A stretch of 64,000 nt of DNA, taken from positions 1 through 64,000 of the forward strand of contig JAEESS010000006.1 of the NCBI GenBank assembly GCA_016286445.1, read 5' to 3'. Of the stretch, positions 17,877 to 27,391 are shown in pieces (the first letter of the stretch is position 1; each line of letters begins with the position of its first letter). The notes beneath the pieces are model-generated. The model did no database searches. It saw only the letters and a list, made by a program, of their open reading frames with translations, and was not told the DNA's origin. This DNA comes from Bacillota bacterium (GTDB lineage Bacteria > Bacillota > Clostridia > Christensenellales > CAG-138). Both the position numbers and the translations under genes were made by a program.

Positions 17877-18614
17877 ATGGCAAATATAATGGAAAAGAAA
17901 GCAGACAATCTGCAAAAGACGCTCCGTCTTTTTGTGATTCTGCTGTTGGTTGTCGGCGTCGTTACCCTTGCGGTCACGGTGTATGACATGGCAACCGGAT
18001 CCTCTCTTCTGAAGCTGTTCGACGCAAAGGCAGCGGCGGAAGTGACGGAGGAAGCCGCCGACGCAGCCGCAGAGACGACAGAGATTGATCCGAACTGGGG
18101 CGGTCAGATCGTAGCCTACATCATGCTGACGGTTGCGAGCCTGCTTCTCGTCATCGGTGCGGTCATGTACCTTGTCAAGCGCAGCTATCAGTCGTTCCAG
18201 GGCACCTGCATTGCAGCGATCATTTTCTCGCTGTATCCGCTGATCTTCTTCGCGGTCAACATCGGCGCGCATCTGTTTGCGCTGATCTACACGGTCCTGA
18301 TCCTCGCGATCATCGTGCTTGCGATCTTTGCGATGAAGTCCCGCTGGCAGGTCTACATCAAGGAAATGACCGGCGAGGTCAAGAAGCTCACCTGGCTCAA
18401 TATGAAGGAGCTTGTGAAGGCGACTGCGGTCGTTCTGGTGTTCGTTCTTGCGTTCGCGCTGCTGATCTACGTTCTTGACCTGATCTTCTACGCACCGGTC
18501 AAGGCACTGCTCTCCGGCACCACTGAGCCTGCCGCAACGGTTGAGCCGGCGGAGAACGAGACGCCTGCAGAAGAGACCGAGGATGCGGGAGAAGGCACGA
18601 CCGAAAACGAGTAA
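17877..18614 (+). CDS. secE: SecE translocase subunit with long N-terminal multi-TM extension and acidic C-tail
   Basis: C-terminal third KSRWQVYIKEMTGEVKKLTWLNMKELVKATAVVLVFVLAFALLIYVLDLIF is SecE (E(V)KKxxWxxxxEL + TM); position between rpmG and nusG; N-terminal ~160 aa carry additional TMs. Confidence 0.88.
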   Translation: MANIMEKKADNLQKTLRLFVILLLVVGVVTLAVTVYDMATGSSLLKLFDAKAAAEVTEEAADAAAETTEIDPNWGGQIVAYIMLTVASLLLVIGAVMYLVKRSYQSFQGTCIAAIIFSLYPLIFFAVNIGAHLFALIYTVLILAIIVLAIFAMKSRWQVYIKEMTGEVKKLTWLNMKELVKATAVVLVFVLAFALLIYVLDLIFYAPVKALLSGTTEPAATVEPAENETPAEETEDAGEGTTENE

Positions 18615-18619
18615 CGCCC

Positions 18620-19204
18620 ATGAGTCAGGAAACGAAATGGTACGTCGTTCATACCTATTCCGGGTATGAGAACAAGGTCAAGGAAGACCTCATCAAGGCC
18701 GTCGACAATGCAGGACTGTCCGATATCATTCTGGACGTCATGTACCCGACGGAAGAAACCATTGAGATCCTGCCGAACGGAAAGCGCAAATCTGTCACCC
18801 GAAAGGTCTATCCCGGCTACGTCATGGTCAAGATGGTCGTCGACGTCGTTGAGAAGGAACGTCCCGCCGAGCAAGGCGGCGGCGTATCGCGCGATCTCGT
18901 CATGAATCCGCGCGCATGGTACGTCATCCGCAACACCCGCGGCGTCACGGGCTTTGTCGGTCCGGGAAGCAAGCCGGTCCCGCTGAAGGACGAGGAGGTC
19001 GTGGCGATGGGCGTTGAGCGCATCCCGATCGTACTCAACATCGAAGTCGGCGAAACGGTGCGCGTCGTATCCGGTCCGCTCGAAAACTTCCTCGGGCGCG
19101 TCGATAAGATCGATCCCGAACGGCAGAAGGTCAAGCTGTCCGTGTCCATGTTCGGCAGGGAAACGCCTGTCGAGCTGGATTTCATCCAGGTCCAGAAGAT
19201 TTAA
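18620..19204 (+). CDS. nusG: transcription termination/antitermination factor NusG
   Basis: KWYVVHTYSGYENKVKEDL...VYPGYVMVKMV...WYVIRNTRGVTGFVG...GETVRVVSGPLENFLGRVDKID KOW. Confidence 0.97.
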   Translation: MSQETKWYVVHTYSGYENKVKEDLIKAVDNAGLSDIILDVMYPTEETIEILPNGKRKSVTRKVYPGYVMVKMVVDVVEKERPAEQGGGVSRDLVMNPRAWYVIRNTRGVTGFVGPGSKPVPLKDEEVVAMGVERIPIVLNIEVGETVRVVSGPLENFLGRVDKIDPERQKVKLSVSMFGRETPVELDFIQVQKI

Positions 19205-19250
19205 AGCGCATAGCGCTTTAGATAGTGGAAGGGGAGGCACCCCGCACCAC
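19202..19250 (+). promoter_or_regulatory. candidate structured leader upstream of rplK (possible L1-binding site)
   Basis: TAAAGCGC-ata-GCGCTTTA over the nusG stop, then GTGG-aa-GGGG-aggca-CCCC-gca-CCAC at 19225-19250. Confidence 0.4.
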
Positions 19251-19282
19251 AACTATACTAAATATATATAGGAGAAACAGCA

Positions 19283-19708
19283 ATGGCAAAGAAAATCACA
19301 GGTTATGTGAAGCTGCAGATCCCCGCCGGTAAGGCAACGCCGGCGCCGCCGGTCGGTCCCGCACTGGGCCAGCACGGTGTCAACATCATGGGCTTCTGCA
19401 AAGAGTTCAACGAGCGCACGAACAAGCAGGCTGGGCTGATCATCCCGGTCGTGATCACGGTTTACGCGGATCACAGCTTCTCGTTCATCACCAAGACCCC
19501 TCCGGCGGCGGTCCTCATCAAGAAGGCTTGCGGTCTCGAGAAGGCGTCCGGCGTTCCGAACAAGACCAAGGTCGCAAAGATCACCAAGGCGCAGGTCCGC
19601 GAGATCGCGGAGCTGAAGATGCCCGACCTCAACGCAGCTTCCGTGGAAGCGGCGATGAGCATGGTCGCAGGCACTGCCCGTTCGATGGGCATTGTCGTCG
19701 AGGACTGA
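19283..19708 (+). CDS. rplK: 50S ribosomal protein L11
   Basis: [46 protein letters not shown]. Confidence 0.98.
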   Translation: MAKKITGYVKLQIPAGKATPAPPVGPALGQHGVNIMGFCKEFNERTNKQAGLIIPVVITVYADHSFSFITKTPPAAVLIKKACGLEKASGVPNKTKVAKITKAQVREIAELKMPDLNAASVEAAMSMVAGTARSMGIVVED

Positions 19709-19721
19709 GGAGGAACGAACG

Positions 19722-20411
19722 ATGAAGCACGGTAAGAATTATATCGAGAGCAAGAAGCTGATCGACAGCACCAAGCAGTACGAAGTCCGTGAGGGCCTCG
19801 AAACGGTGCTGAACAGCGCAAAGGCAAAGTTCGACGAAACGATCGAAGTCTCCGTCCGTCTGGGCGTTGACTCCCGTCACGCAGACCAGCAGGTCCGCGG
19901 CGCGATCGTTCTGCCGCACGGTACGGGCAAGACCGTCCGTGTCCTCGTTTTCGCAAAGGCCGATAAGGCGCGCGAAGCACAGGAAGCAGGCGCAGATTTC
20001 GTCGGTGATGAAGACATGGTCAAGAAGATCCAGACCGAGAACTGGTTTGGATTCGACGTCTGCGTCGCGACCCCGGACATGATGGGTCTCGTCGGCCGCA
20101 TCGGCCGCGTGCTCGGTCCGAAGGGCTTGATGCCGAACCCGAAGAGCGGTACGGTCACCATGGACGTCACCAAGGCGGTCCACGACATCAAAGCCGGTAA
20201 GGTCGAGTATCGTGTAGACAAGACCAACATCATCCACTGCCCGATCGGCAAGAAGTCCTTCGGCATCGACAAGCTCGAAGAGAACCTCAACACGCTGATG
20301 GACGCGATCGTCAAGGCGAAGCCGGCAGCGGCGAAGGGCACCTACCTGAAGAGCGTCGTGGTTTCCTCCACGATGGGCCCGGGCGTCAAGTTCAACACCC
20401 TCAAGTTCTGA
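19722..20411 (+). CDS. rplA: 50S ribosomal protein L1
   Basis: [50 protein letters not shown]...[12 protein letters not shown]. Confidence 0.98.
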   Translation: MKHGKNYIESKKLIDSTKQYEVREGLETVLNSAKAKFDETIEVSVRLGVDSRHADQQVRGAIVLPHGTGKTVRVLVFAKADKAREAQEAGADFVGDEDMVKKIQTENWFGFDVCVATPDMMGLVGRIGRVLGPKGLMPNPKSGTVTMDVTKAVHDIKAGKVEYRVDKTNIIHCPIGKKSFGIDKLEENLNTLMDAIVKAKPAAAKGTYLKSVVVSSTMGPGVKFNTLKF

Positions 20412-20421
20412 GCGTAACCAA

Positions 20422-20458
20422 GGAAAGAGACGGTTCAAAGCCGTCTCTTTTTTGTTGC
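20422..20458 (+). terminator. terminator after rplA (copy 1 of a duplicated unit)
   Basis: GGAAAGAGACGG-ttcaaag-CCGTCTCTTTTTTGTTGC. Confidence 0.9.
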
Positions 20459-20523
20459 ACGCATGGATCCACTCATGGTATACTAAATAAAATACTTTCG
20501 GAAACCGGGAGCGGAGGTCAGAT

Positions 20524-20946
20524 ATGAGAGCGATTGTATGCGAGCTTTGCGGCGGAAACGAACTGAAGAAAGAGAACGGGTTTTTTGTTTGCAGGCATTG
20601 CGGGACACAGTATTCGTTGGAGGAAGCAAAGAAGCTTTTCGTTGAGATTGACGGACCGGTCGAAGTAAAAGGTACGGTCAAGATCGATCGGTCTAACTCG
20701 AGGAGAGCAAGCATTGAGAGCAATCTGATAAAATTCGATCTGATCATTGACGGTGTAAACCAAGGAGACTACGGTTGGACGGAGTCGTTTATCCTTGATG
20801 ACGGACCGCATAATATCTATTGTGCCGTAGGAGAGGAGCAATCAAACATCGTTTCCATCGAGCCGGGTAATACACAGGTCTCACTGAAACTGGTTGATAA
20901 GGGATTTATTTTTTCAAAGCTTGTTTTGTCTGTTCAATATGAATGA
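20524..20946 (+). CDS. zinc-ribbon small protein, unknown function
   Basis: MRAIVCELCGGNELKKENGFFVCRHCGTQYSLEEAKKLF (CxxC...CxxC), then a beta-rich region; RBS gcggagg. Confidence 0.65.
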   Translation: MRAIVCELCGGNELKKENGFFVCRHCGTQYSLEEAKKLFVEIDGPVEVKGTVKIDRSNSRRASIESNLIKFDLIIDGVNQGDYGWTESFILDDGPHNIYCAVGEEQSNIVSIEPGNTQVSLKLVDKGFIFSKLVLSVQYE

Positions 20947-21106
20947 ACGTATTAGAATAGCGGATAGGCATAACAGAAAAAGAGGATGCGTATTTTTCTC
21001 AAATTCACAGATGCGTCATTTTGAGACGCACAATGACAATGAATCTTTACGATGCTTCGCTTTGCTGAGAATTGACATCGGGCAATGTGAAAGAAGCGTG
21101 ATACAT

Positions 21107-21144
21107 GGAAAGAGACGGTTCAAAGCCGTCTCTTTTTTTGTTGC
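21107..21144 (+). terminator. terminator, copy 2 of the duplicated unit
   Basis: GGAAAGAGACGGTTCAAAGCCGTCTCTTTTTTTGTTGC, identical to 20422-20458 apart from one extra T. Confidence 0.9.
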
Positions 21145-21199
21145 GTCTGCGGGGGCTTCTATGGTATACTGGTTCCAACGAAAACAGGAGGTCAAACAC

Positions 21200-22876
21200 A
21201 TGTGGAAATTCTCGGAACTGCCCTATGAGCGCGTGGACGTCGACAAATTCATCGCAGACGGGCTGAAGCTCGTTGAGACGTTTGAAAACGCAAAGACGGC
21301 GGAGAAAGCGATCGCGGCGTACTACGCGATGGACGAGGCGATGCAGAAGGTCGCGACGATGTTCACGGTCTCGCACATCCGTCACGACGTCAACACCAAG
21401 GACGAGTTTTACGACGCGGAGCAGACCTATTACGACCAGAACCTAAGTAAGACCATGGTGCTGAACGAACGGCAGCTGAAGGCGATGGTGAATCATCCTT
21501 TCCGCAAGGAGCTCGAAACCGCGCTCGGAAAGATCATCTTTACGCAGGCGGACGCGCAGGTCAAGCTTGCCGACGAGCGGCTGATCCCCGGCATGACGCA
21601 GGAGCAGATGCTGAAAAGCAAGTACAGTAAGATCACCGCGGGCTGCACGACCGAGTATATGGGCGAGACCTGCAATTTCTACGGGCTTCTGAAGTTTATG
21701 CAGAATCCGGACAGAAGCATCCGCGAAGGCGCGTTCCGCAAGTGGGCGGAGATGTACGCCGGGATCGCGGATCAGCTTGACGACATCTACGACGAGATGG
21801 TCAAGGTCCGCACCGAGCAGGCGAAGCTGATCGGCTATGAGAACTATATCCCGTTCGCATATCTTTCCCGCGGACGCTACGACTACACCAAGGACGACGT
21901 CGAACGCTTCCGTGAGGGCGTCAAAAAGTACGTCGTGCCCGCCGTCTCCCGCATCCACGAGCGCCAGGCAAAGCGCATCGGCGTGGAGAAGCTGCACTAC
22001 TACGACGAGTCCTTCTGCTATCCCGAGGGCAACCCCATGCCGCACGGCACCGAAGCCGAAATGGTCAAGGCGGCGCAGGAGATGTACCGCGAGCTGAGCC
22101 CCGAGACCGGCGAGTTCTTCGACTTCATGGTCGAGCATCAGCTGTTCGATCTCACGTCGCGCCCCGGCAAACACATGGGCGGCTACTGCACAACGCTGTC
22201 CGCGTTCAAAGCGCCGTTCATCTTCTCGAACTTCAACGGCACCTCCGCCGATGTCGACGTGCTGACACACGAGGCGGGACATGCGTTCCAGGCGTACGTC
22301 GCGGCGCATTCGATCAAGCTGTCCGAGACGTGGCAGGCGCCGATCGAGATCTGCGAGGTCCACTCGATGTCCATGGAGCACTTCACCTATCCGTGGATGG
22401 ACAAGTTCTTCGGCGACGACGCGCCCAGATACCGCGAAGCGCATCTAAGTGCCGCGCTCGAGGTCATTCCGTACCTCACGATGGTCGACGAGTTCCAGCA
22501 CCGCGTCTATGCTAAGCCGGAAATGACCCGCGAAGAACGCTACGGCGTCTGGCATGAGCTCGAACAGGTCTATCTCCCGTGGCGCGACTACGACGGCGAT
22601 GAGTTCCTCGAAAAAGGCGGTTTCTGGATGCAGAAGCAGCACATCTTCCTGTATCCGTTCTACTACATCGATTACGCGCTGGCGCAGATGGGCGCGTTCG
22701 ATTTCTTCCTCCGCATGCGCGAAAACCGCGAGCAGGCGTGGAACGACTACCTCAATCTGTGCAAGGCGGGCGGTACGGTCGGCTACTTCGACCTTCTGAA
22801 GATCGGCAACCTTCGCAATCCGTTCGCCGAAAACACCGTAAAAGACATCACCGAAGCGATCGAAGCGCTGCTGTAA
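21200..22876 (+). CDS. M3 family oligoendopeptidase
   Basis: MWKFSELPYERVDVDKFIADGLKLVETF...; DVDVLTHEAGHAFQAYVA (HExGH). Confidence 0.93.
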   Translation: MWKFSELPYERVDVDKFIADGLKLVETFENAKTAEKAIAAYYAMDEAMQKVATMFTVSHIRHDVNTKDEFYDAEQTYYDQNLSKTMVLNERQLKAMVNHPFRKELETALGKIIFTQADAQVKLADERLIPGMTQEQMLKSKYSKITAGCTTEYMGETCNFYGLLKFMQNPDRSIREGAFRKWAEMYAGIADQLDDIYDEMVKVRTEQAKLIGYENYIPFAYLSRGRYDYTKDDVERFREGVKKYVVPAVSRIHERQAKRIGVEKLHYYDESFCYPEGNPMPHGTEAEMVKAAQEMYRELSPETGEFFDFMVEHQLFDLTSRPGKHMGGYCTTLSAFKAPFIFSNFNGTSADVDVLTHEAGHAFQAYVAAHSIKLSETWQAPIEICEVHSMSMEHFTYPWMDKFFGDDAPRYREAHLSAALEVIPYLTMVDEFQHRVYAKPEMTREERYGVWHELEQVYLPWRDYDGDEFLEKGGFWMQKQHIFLYPFYYIDYALAQMGAFDFFLRMRENREQAWNDYLNLCKAGGTVGYFDLLKIGNLRNPFAENTVKDITEAIEALL

Positions 22877-22889
22877 GCATGATCGGATC

Positions 22890-22917
22890 AAAGGGACGGG
22901 CAGCCGTCCCTTTCTTT
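22890..22917 (+). terminator. intrinsic terminator
   Basis: AAGGGACGG-gcag-CCGTCCCTTTCTTT. Confidence 0.75.
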
Positions 22918-22961
22918 ATGCATATAATTATAATGATATACATATAACAATTATAAATAAA

Positions 22962-22990
22962 TTGACATAGGAATGCGCCTGTGCTACAAT
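22962..22990 (+). promoter_or_regulatory. sigma-70/A-type promoter for the ECF S-component gene
   Basis: TTGACA - 17 nt - TACAAT. Confidence 0.7.
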
Positions 22991-23019
22991 CTGCGTATCA
23001 CGCAAAGGAAGGTACTGCT

Positions 23020-23673
23020 ATGAAATCACATGACGCGATCCGCCGCATGGTGCAGGCGTCGCTTTTGACCGCACTTGCGGTGATCCTCTCGGTCTGGCCC
23101 AAATTCCCGATTCTCCCGGCGGTCAGCTGGATGAAGTTCGAGTTTTCCGACATCCCCGTGCTGCTCGGCGGGTTTTCGCTCGGTCCCGTCTTCGGACTGG
23201 GGATCGCTGTGCTGAAGGCGCTGCTGAACGCTGTTTTTACCGGCGACTGGAACTATATCGGGCTGATCATGAACATCGTCTCCACGGGCATTCCGACGGT
23301 AGCGGCGTCGCTTCTGTACAAACAGAAAAAGACGCGCGCGCGCGCCTATTTTTCGCTCGGTGTATTCCTGCTCACGCAGATCGTCGTGATGATCCCGATG
23401 AACTATTTCTTCGGCAGCCTCAATTTCATGCTGTTCTTCGGTGTTCCGACCTATGGGGAAGCGCGGGCGGCAATGGCGCCGCTTTTGGGCTGGGTCGCGC
23501 TGTTCAACCTCATCAAAGGCGCGGCGACGACGGTTGTGACCGCGATCGTCTATAAGCCTTTGTCGCGCACGGTTTTGAGCAAGGACCTTCTGGCGCCGAA
23601 GGAACGGCAGAACGCGGAACAGCCTGCGGAGGAAACCGCAAATTCTGCGGAATCTCTTGATAAACCTATGTAA
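23020..23673 (+). CDS. ECF transporter S component (RibU-like)
   Basis: RRMVQASLLTALAVILSVWPKFPILPAVSWMKFEFSDIPVLLGGFSLGPVFGLGIAVLKALLNAVF...PMNYFFG. Confidence 0.85.
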   Translation: MKSHDAIRRMVQASLLTALAVILSVWPKFPILPAVSWMKFEFSDIPVLLGGFSLGPVFGLGIAVLKALLNAVFTGDWNYIGLIMNIVSTGIPTVAASLLYKQKKTRARAYFSLGVFLLTQIVVMIPMNYFFGSLNFMLFFGVPTYGEARAAMAPLLGWVALFNLIKGAATTVVTAIVYKPLSRTVLSKDLLAPKERQNAEQPAEETANSAESLDKPM

Positions 23674-23715
23674 ATTTGTTATACTGTTACTTACCGTGAA
23701 CGAAAGGGAAGCGGC

Positions 23716-24654
23716 ATGAACCTTGCATACTACGCAAACTATGTGACCATCGCGGAGGAGGGCAGCCTGACGGCGGCGTCCAGAAAGCTGCGGATCGCCC
23801 AGCCTGCGCTGAGCAATCAGATCAAAGCGCTCGAAACGGCGTACGGCGCGCGGCTGTTTCACCGCGGCGCGCGAAGGCTGGAGCTGACCGACGCGGGACG
23901 GATCCTATATGAAAAGGCGAAGCGGATCCTGGCGGTCGAAACGGAGGCGCGCAGTGAGATCGCGTCCGGCTTCGGCGGCACGAAGGGCACGCTGCGGATC
24001 GGGATCACATCGTCGTTTGAAAATGAAAGGCTCATGGACGCGCTGACGGCGTTTGCGGACCGTTTTCCGGACGCGGAGATCAAGGTGTACGAAGCGGAGC
24101 TTCCCGAGCTTCTCAAAAAGCTGCAGAACGGCAAGGTCGAGGCAATCTTCGTGCGGCCGATCCACAGTGACGTCGAAAACCTTGCGGTCCTGTACACACG
24201 GCCGGACATGCTGGTCGCGACGTACAGACCCGGCGCGTTCTTTGCGGAGGAGCCGGGGGACGAAACGACGTTTGAGCGGCTTTCCGCGCTGCCGCTTTCG
24301 TTGCTGGAGCGCAGCCTGCCCGCGTTTCAAAACGCGTTCCGGGAAAAGGGGCTGACGCTTTCGCCGAAGTTCGTCAGCACGCGCATGCAGGTCGCGCTGC
24401 ACTGGGCAAGGGCGGGCAAAGCGGTCGCGCTCGTGCCGAAAAGCGCAACGGAGGAGCTGGGCTTTTGCGATCTTGCGGAAAAGACTGTGCGGGACAACGA
24501 CCTGCTCGTTCCCGCAATGACGGTGATTGCGCAGAAGCGCAGGTACCGTTCGCAAATCGTCAACAATTTCCTGCTGCTGCTTTCGGAGCGGTACGGATTT
24601 GAATATCGGGAGCCGATCGAAGGATCGGACGATCAAGAAGGAGAAATCATATGA
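23716..24654 (+). CDS. LysR family transcriptional regulator
   Basis: MNLAYYANYVTIAEEGSLTAASRKLRIAQPALSNQIKALETAYGARLFHRGARRLELTDAG. Confidence 0.93.
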   Translation: MNLAYYANYVTIAEEGSLTAASRKLRIAQPALSNQIKALETAYGARLFHRGARRLELTDAGRILYEKAKRILAVETEARSEIASGFGGTKGTLRIGITSSFENERLMDALTAFADRFPDAEIKVYEAELPELLKKLQNGKVEAIFVRPIHSDVENLAVLYTRPDMLVATYRPGAFFAEEPGDETTFERLSALPLSLLERSLPAFQNAFREKGLTLSPKFVSTRMQVALHWARAGKAVALVPKSATEELGFCDLAEKTVRDNDLLVPAMTVIAQKRRYRSQIVNNFLLLLSERYGFEYREPIEGSDDQEGEII

Positions 24655-25382
24655 AACGTTTTGTTACCATTCTCACGGCGCTGCTGCTTCTCATTGCGGC
24701 GATCGGCTGCGGCAAGACCTATGCAAATTCCAATACGACCTCGGGCAAGACCGGCGAAGAACCCGCCGCAGCGGGCAGCGAATCGACGGAAGGCGAGCCC
24801 GCGAAGGAGAACGCGCCTGTGACCGAAGAACCCAAAAATCCAGAGGAGGAACCGACTGTGAACAACTACCCCATCGCTACGATCACCATGAAGGACGGCG
24901 GCGTCATGAAGCTGGAGCTTTATCCCGACGTCGCGCCGAACACCGTGAAGAACTTCATTTCGCTTGCCAATTCCGGCTTCTATGACGGGCTGACCTTCCA
25001 CCGCATCATCGCGGGCTTCATGATCCAGGGCGGCGACCCGGACGGCATGGGCAGCGGCGGTCCCGGCTATTCGATCAAGGGCGAGTTTGCAAGCAACGGT
25101 TTCAAAAACGATCTCAAGCATACGCGCGGCGTGATCTCGATGGCGCGCACGATGGTTCCGGATTCCGCGGGATCGCAGTTCTTCATCATGCATGCGGACG
25201 CGCCGCATCTGGACGGCGAATATGCCGCATTCGGCATGCTGACGGAAGGCTTCGACGTGCTGGACAAGATCGCCTCGGTCAAGACGGGCATGTATGACAT
25301 GCCGCTCGATCCCGTCGTGATCGACACCATTCGCGTTGACACCCTCGGCGTGGACTACGGCGAGCCCGAGAAGATCCAATAA
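24651..25382 (+). CDS. cyclophilin-type peptidyl-prolyl isomerase lipoprotein
   Basis: MKRFVTILTALLLLIAAIGCGK lipobox; GLTFHRIIAGFMIQGGDPDGMGSGGPGYSIKGEF; SQFFIMHADAPHLDGEYAAFGML. Confidence 0.95.
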   Translation: MKRFVTILTALLLLIAAIGCGKTYANSNTTSGKTGEEPAAAGSESTEGEPAKENAPVTEEPKNPEEEPTVNNYPIATITMKDGGVMKLELYPDVAPNTVKNFISLANSGFYDGLTFHRIIAGFMIQGGDPDGMGSGGPGYSIKGEFASNGFKNDLKHTRGVISMARTMVPDSAGSQFFIMHADAPHLDGEYAAFGMLTEGFDVLDKIASVKTGMYDMPLDPVVIDTIRVDTLGVDYGEPEKIQ

Positions 25383-25395
25383 TTTCGGAGGGATC

Positions 25396-26496
25396 ATGCT
25401 GGTACTGGACGAATACAAAATGCAGCTCGGCGCGCTGAACGAGACGCTCGCGCTGGCACATAAGCAGATGAACGCCGAAGCGCTTTCGGAGGAGCTCAAG
25501 ACCCTTGAAGCGCAGATGGCGGAGACCGATTTCTGGAACGACGTCGAAAACGCCAACAAGGTCACGACGCGTGTGAAGGCGATCAAGAGCAAGCTCGAAC
25601 GGCTTGCAAAGTTAGACGCGCAGAGCGAGGACATCGAGACGCTGATCGAGATGGCGGAGGAAGAGGACGACGAGAGCCTCGTTGAGGAGCTCAAAACCGA
25701 GCTCAAGACCTTCGACGGGAAGATGACCGCCCTGCGGCTTGAAATGCTCTTAAAAGGTCCCTACGACAGCTCAAACGCCATCCTGTCGCTGCACGCGGGC
25801 GCAGGCGGCACGGAGGCGCAGGACTGGACCGAAATGCTCTACCGCATGTACACGCGCTACTGCGAAAAGCGCGGCTGGACCGTTAAGGAGCTCGATCTTT
25901 TGGACGGCGACGAAGCGGGCATCAAGTCCGTCACGTTCGAGGTCGAGGGCGAAAACGCCTACGGCTATCTGAAAGCCGAAAAGGGCGTGCATCGCCTTGT
26001 GCGCATCTCGCCGTTCGATGCGAGCGCGCGGCGGCACACCTCGTTCTCGTCGCTCGACGTCACGCCAATCTTCGAGGACGACGACACGAGCATCAAGATC
26101 GAGCCGGACGAGATCCGCGTGGATACCTACCGCTCCGGCGGCGCGGGCGGACAGAACGTCAACAAAGTCAGCTCCGCGATCCGCATCACGCACCTTGCGA
26201 CCGGCATCGTCGTGCAGTGCCAGAACGAACGCTCTCAGCTTCAGAACAAGGAAATGGCGATGCGCATCCTGAAAGGTAAACTTTTGGAGCTGCAGGAGCG
26301 CGAGCGTGAACAGCAGATGCAGGAGATCAAGGGTGAAATGAAGAAGATCGAGTGGGGCAGTCAGATCCGTTCGTACGTCTTCCAGCCGTACACGCTCGTC
26401 AAGGACCACCGCACCGGCGCCGAAAACGGCAACATCCAGGCGGTCATGGACGGCGACCTCGACCTGTTCATCTCGGCATATCTGACCATGTCTTAA
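25396..26496 (+). CDS. prfB: peptide chain release factor 2
   Basis: SPF motif (RISPFDASARRHTSFSS), GGQ motif (TYRSGGAGGQNVNKVSSAIRITHLATGIVVQCQNERSQ); single uninterrupted frame. Confidence 0.95.
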   Translation: MLVLDEYKMQLGALNETLALAHKQMNAEALSEELKTLEAQMAETDFWNDVENANKVTTRVKAIKSKLERLAKLDAQSEDIETLIEMAEEEDDESLVEELKTELKTFDGKMTALRLEMLLKGPYDSSNAILSLHAGAGGTEAQDWTEMLYRMYTRYCEKRGWTVKELDLLDGDEAGIKSVTFEVEGENAYGYLKAEKGVHRLVRISPFDASARRHTSFSSLDVTPIFEDDDTSIKIEPDEIRVDTYRSGGAGGQNVNKVSSAIRITHLATGIVVQCQNERSQLQNKEMAMRILKGKLLELQEREREQQMQEIKGEMKKIEWGSQIRSYVFQPYTLVKDHRTGAENGNIQAVMDGDLDLFISAYLTMS

Positions 26497-26502
26497 CCAT
26501 CG

Positions 26503-26528
26503 GGCGTCTCGAAAGGGACGCCTTTTTA
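26503..26528 (+). terminator. intrinsic terminator after prfB
   Basis: GGGCGTC-tcgaaag-GGACGCCTTTTT. Confidence 0.75.
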
Positions 26529-27265
26529 TGACCGTTAGGGAGTTCCAATCAGCATTGAGAGGAAAGCATATGATTCGACCGATGGTTTTTGTCAGCTTTG
26601 AGCAGGGAAAGATCGAGGAGAGAACGAACGATTTTCGCGGATGCTTCTCGATTTTGAAACACTATCCGCTGCTTTACGCGGCGTATCGCAAGGAACACAA
26701 GAACATTCGCCCGTTCTACGGGCATCCGTATACGGAGCGCTCGGAAAAGGTTTATAACGGAACGCAGAGAGAGGGACCGGACGTCCTTCACGGCGATTTC
26801 AGGGAAGCGACCTCCTTTCGGGAAAAACGGCTGATCAGGCGGATCATGCACGAAAGCAGACGGCATGCTGCGCTTCAGACCGAGGCGGACGCAAAGACGG
26901 CTTTTGACATGCTGCAGCATCCGGAGCAATATGAAATCATTCATACCAGAGTTGCGGGGTCGAACGACGCATTTCCGCAGGATTGGGCGTTTCTCGGATA
27001 TGACGTCGGCTACGAGGTCGGCTTCGACGGCGCGTATTCGATCGTCTGCGATTGTCTGTTTCTTCCGCAATGGCACGGCTGCGACGCTGAGGGGACGCTG
27101 TTTTCGGAGGATTTCCGAAAGCTGAATGAGAACGGGCTGTTCTCAAGCCGGGACGACGCGTATGCCTATCTTGTAAAATACCGAAACGAGGCATGGTCGG
27201 AAATCGGCTTGTTTTATATCTGTGAGGTGCGGCGCAAAGAGTCTGCCGGTTCCGGCAGGGAATGA
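26528..27265 (+). CDS. DUF3841-like hypothetical protein
   Basis: Long ORF; HGDFREATSFREKRLIRRIMHESRRHA...; start may be 26570 (MIRPMVFVSFEQGK). Confidence 0.5.
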   Translation: MTVREFQSALRGKHMIRPMVFVSFEQGKIEERTNDFRGCFSILKHYPLLYAAYRKEHKNIRPFYGHPYTERSEKVYNGTQREGPDVLHGDFREATSFREKRLIRRIMHESRRHAALQTEADAKTAFDMLQHPEQYEIIHTRVAGSNDAFPQDWAFLGYDVGYEVGFDGAYSIVCDCLFLPQWHGCDAEGTLFSEDFRKLNENGLFSSRDDAYAYLVKYRNEAWSEIGLFYICEVRRKESAGSGRE

Positions 27266-27391
27266 TGATTCGGGGGGTATAACAATCCCCCTTTACACAA
27301 GGGGATCTTTGTTCGGCGGGAGCCGCCTATGTGCAAAGGAACGCTCGGTTCTGCGTTCAATGATGAGGAGAAACCTCGGCTTGCGCGAATC

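Noticed and set aside
22900-23020. FMN or other riboswitch upstream of the RibU-like ECF gene
   Set aside because: The promoter (TTGACA-17-TACAAT at 22962-22990) leaves only ~25 nt of leader before the ATG, too short for a riboswitch.
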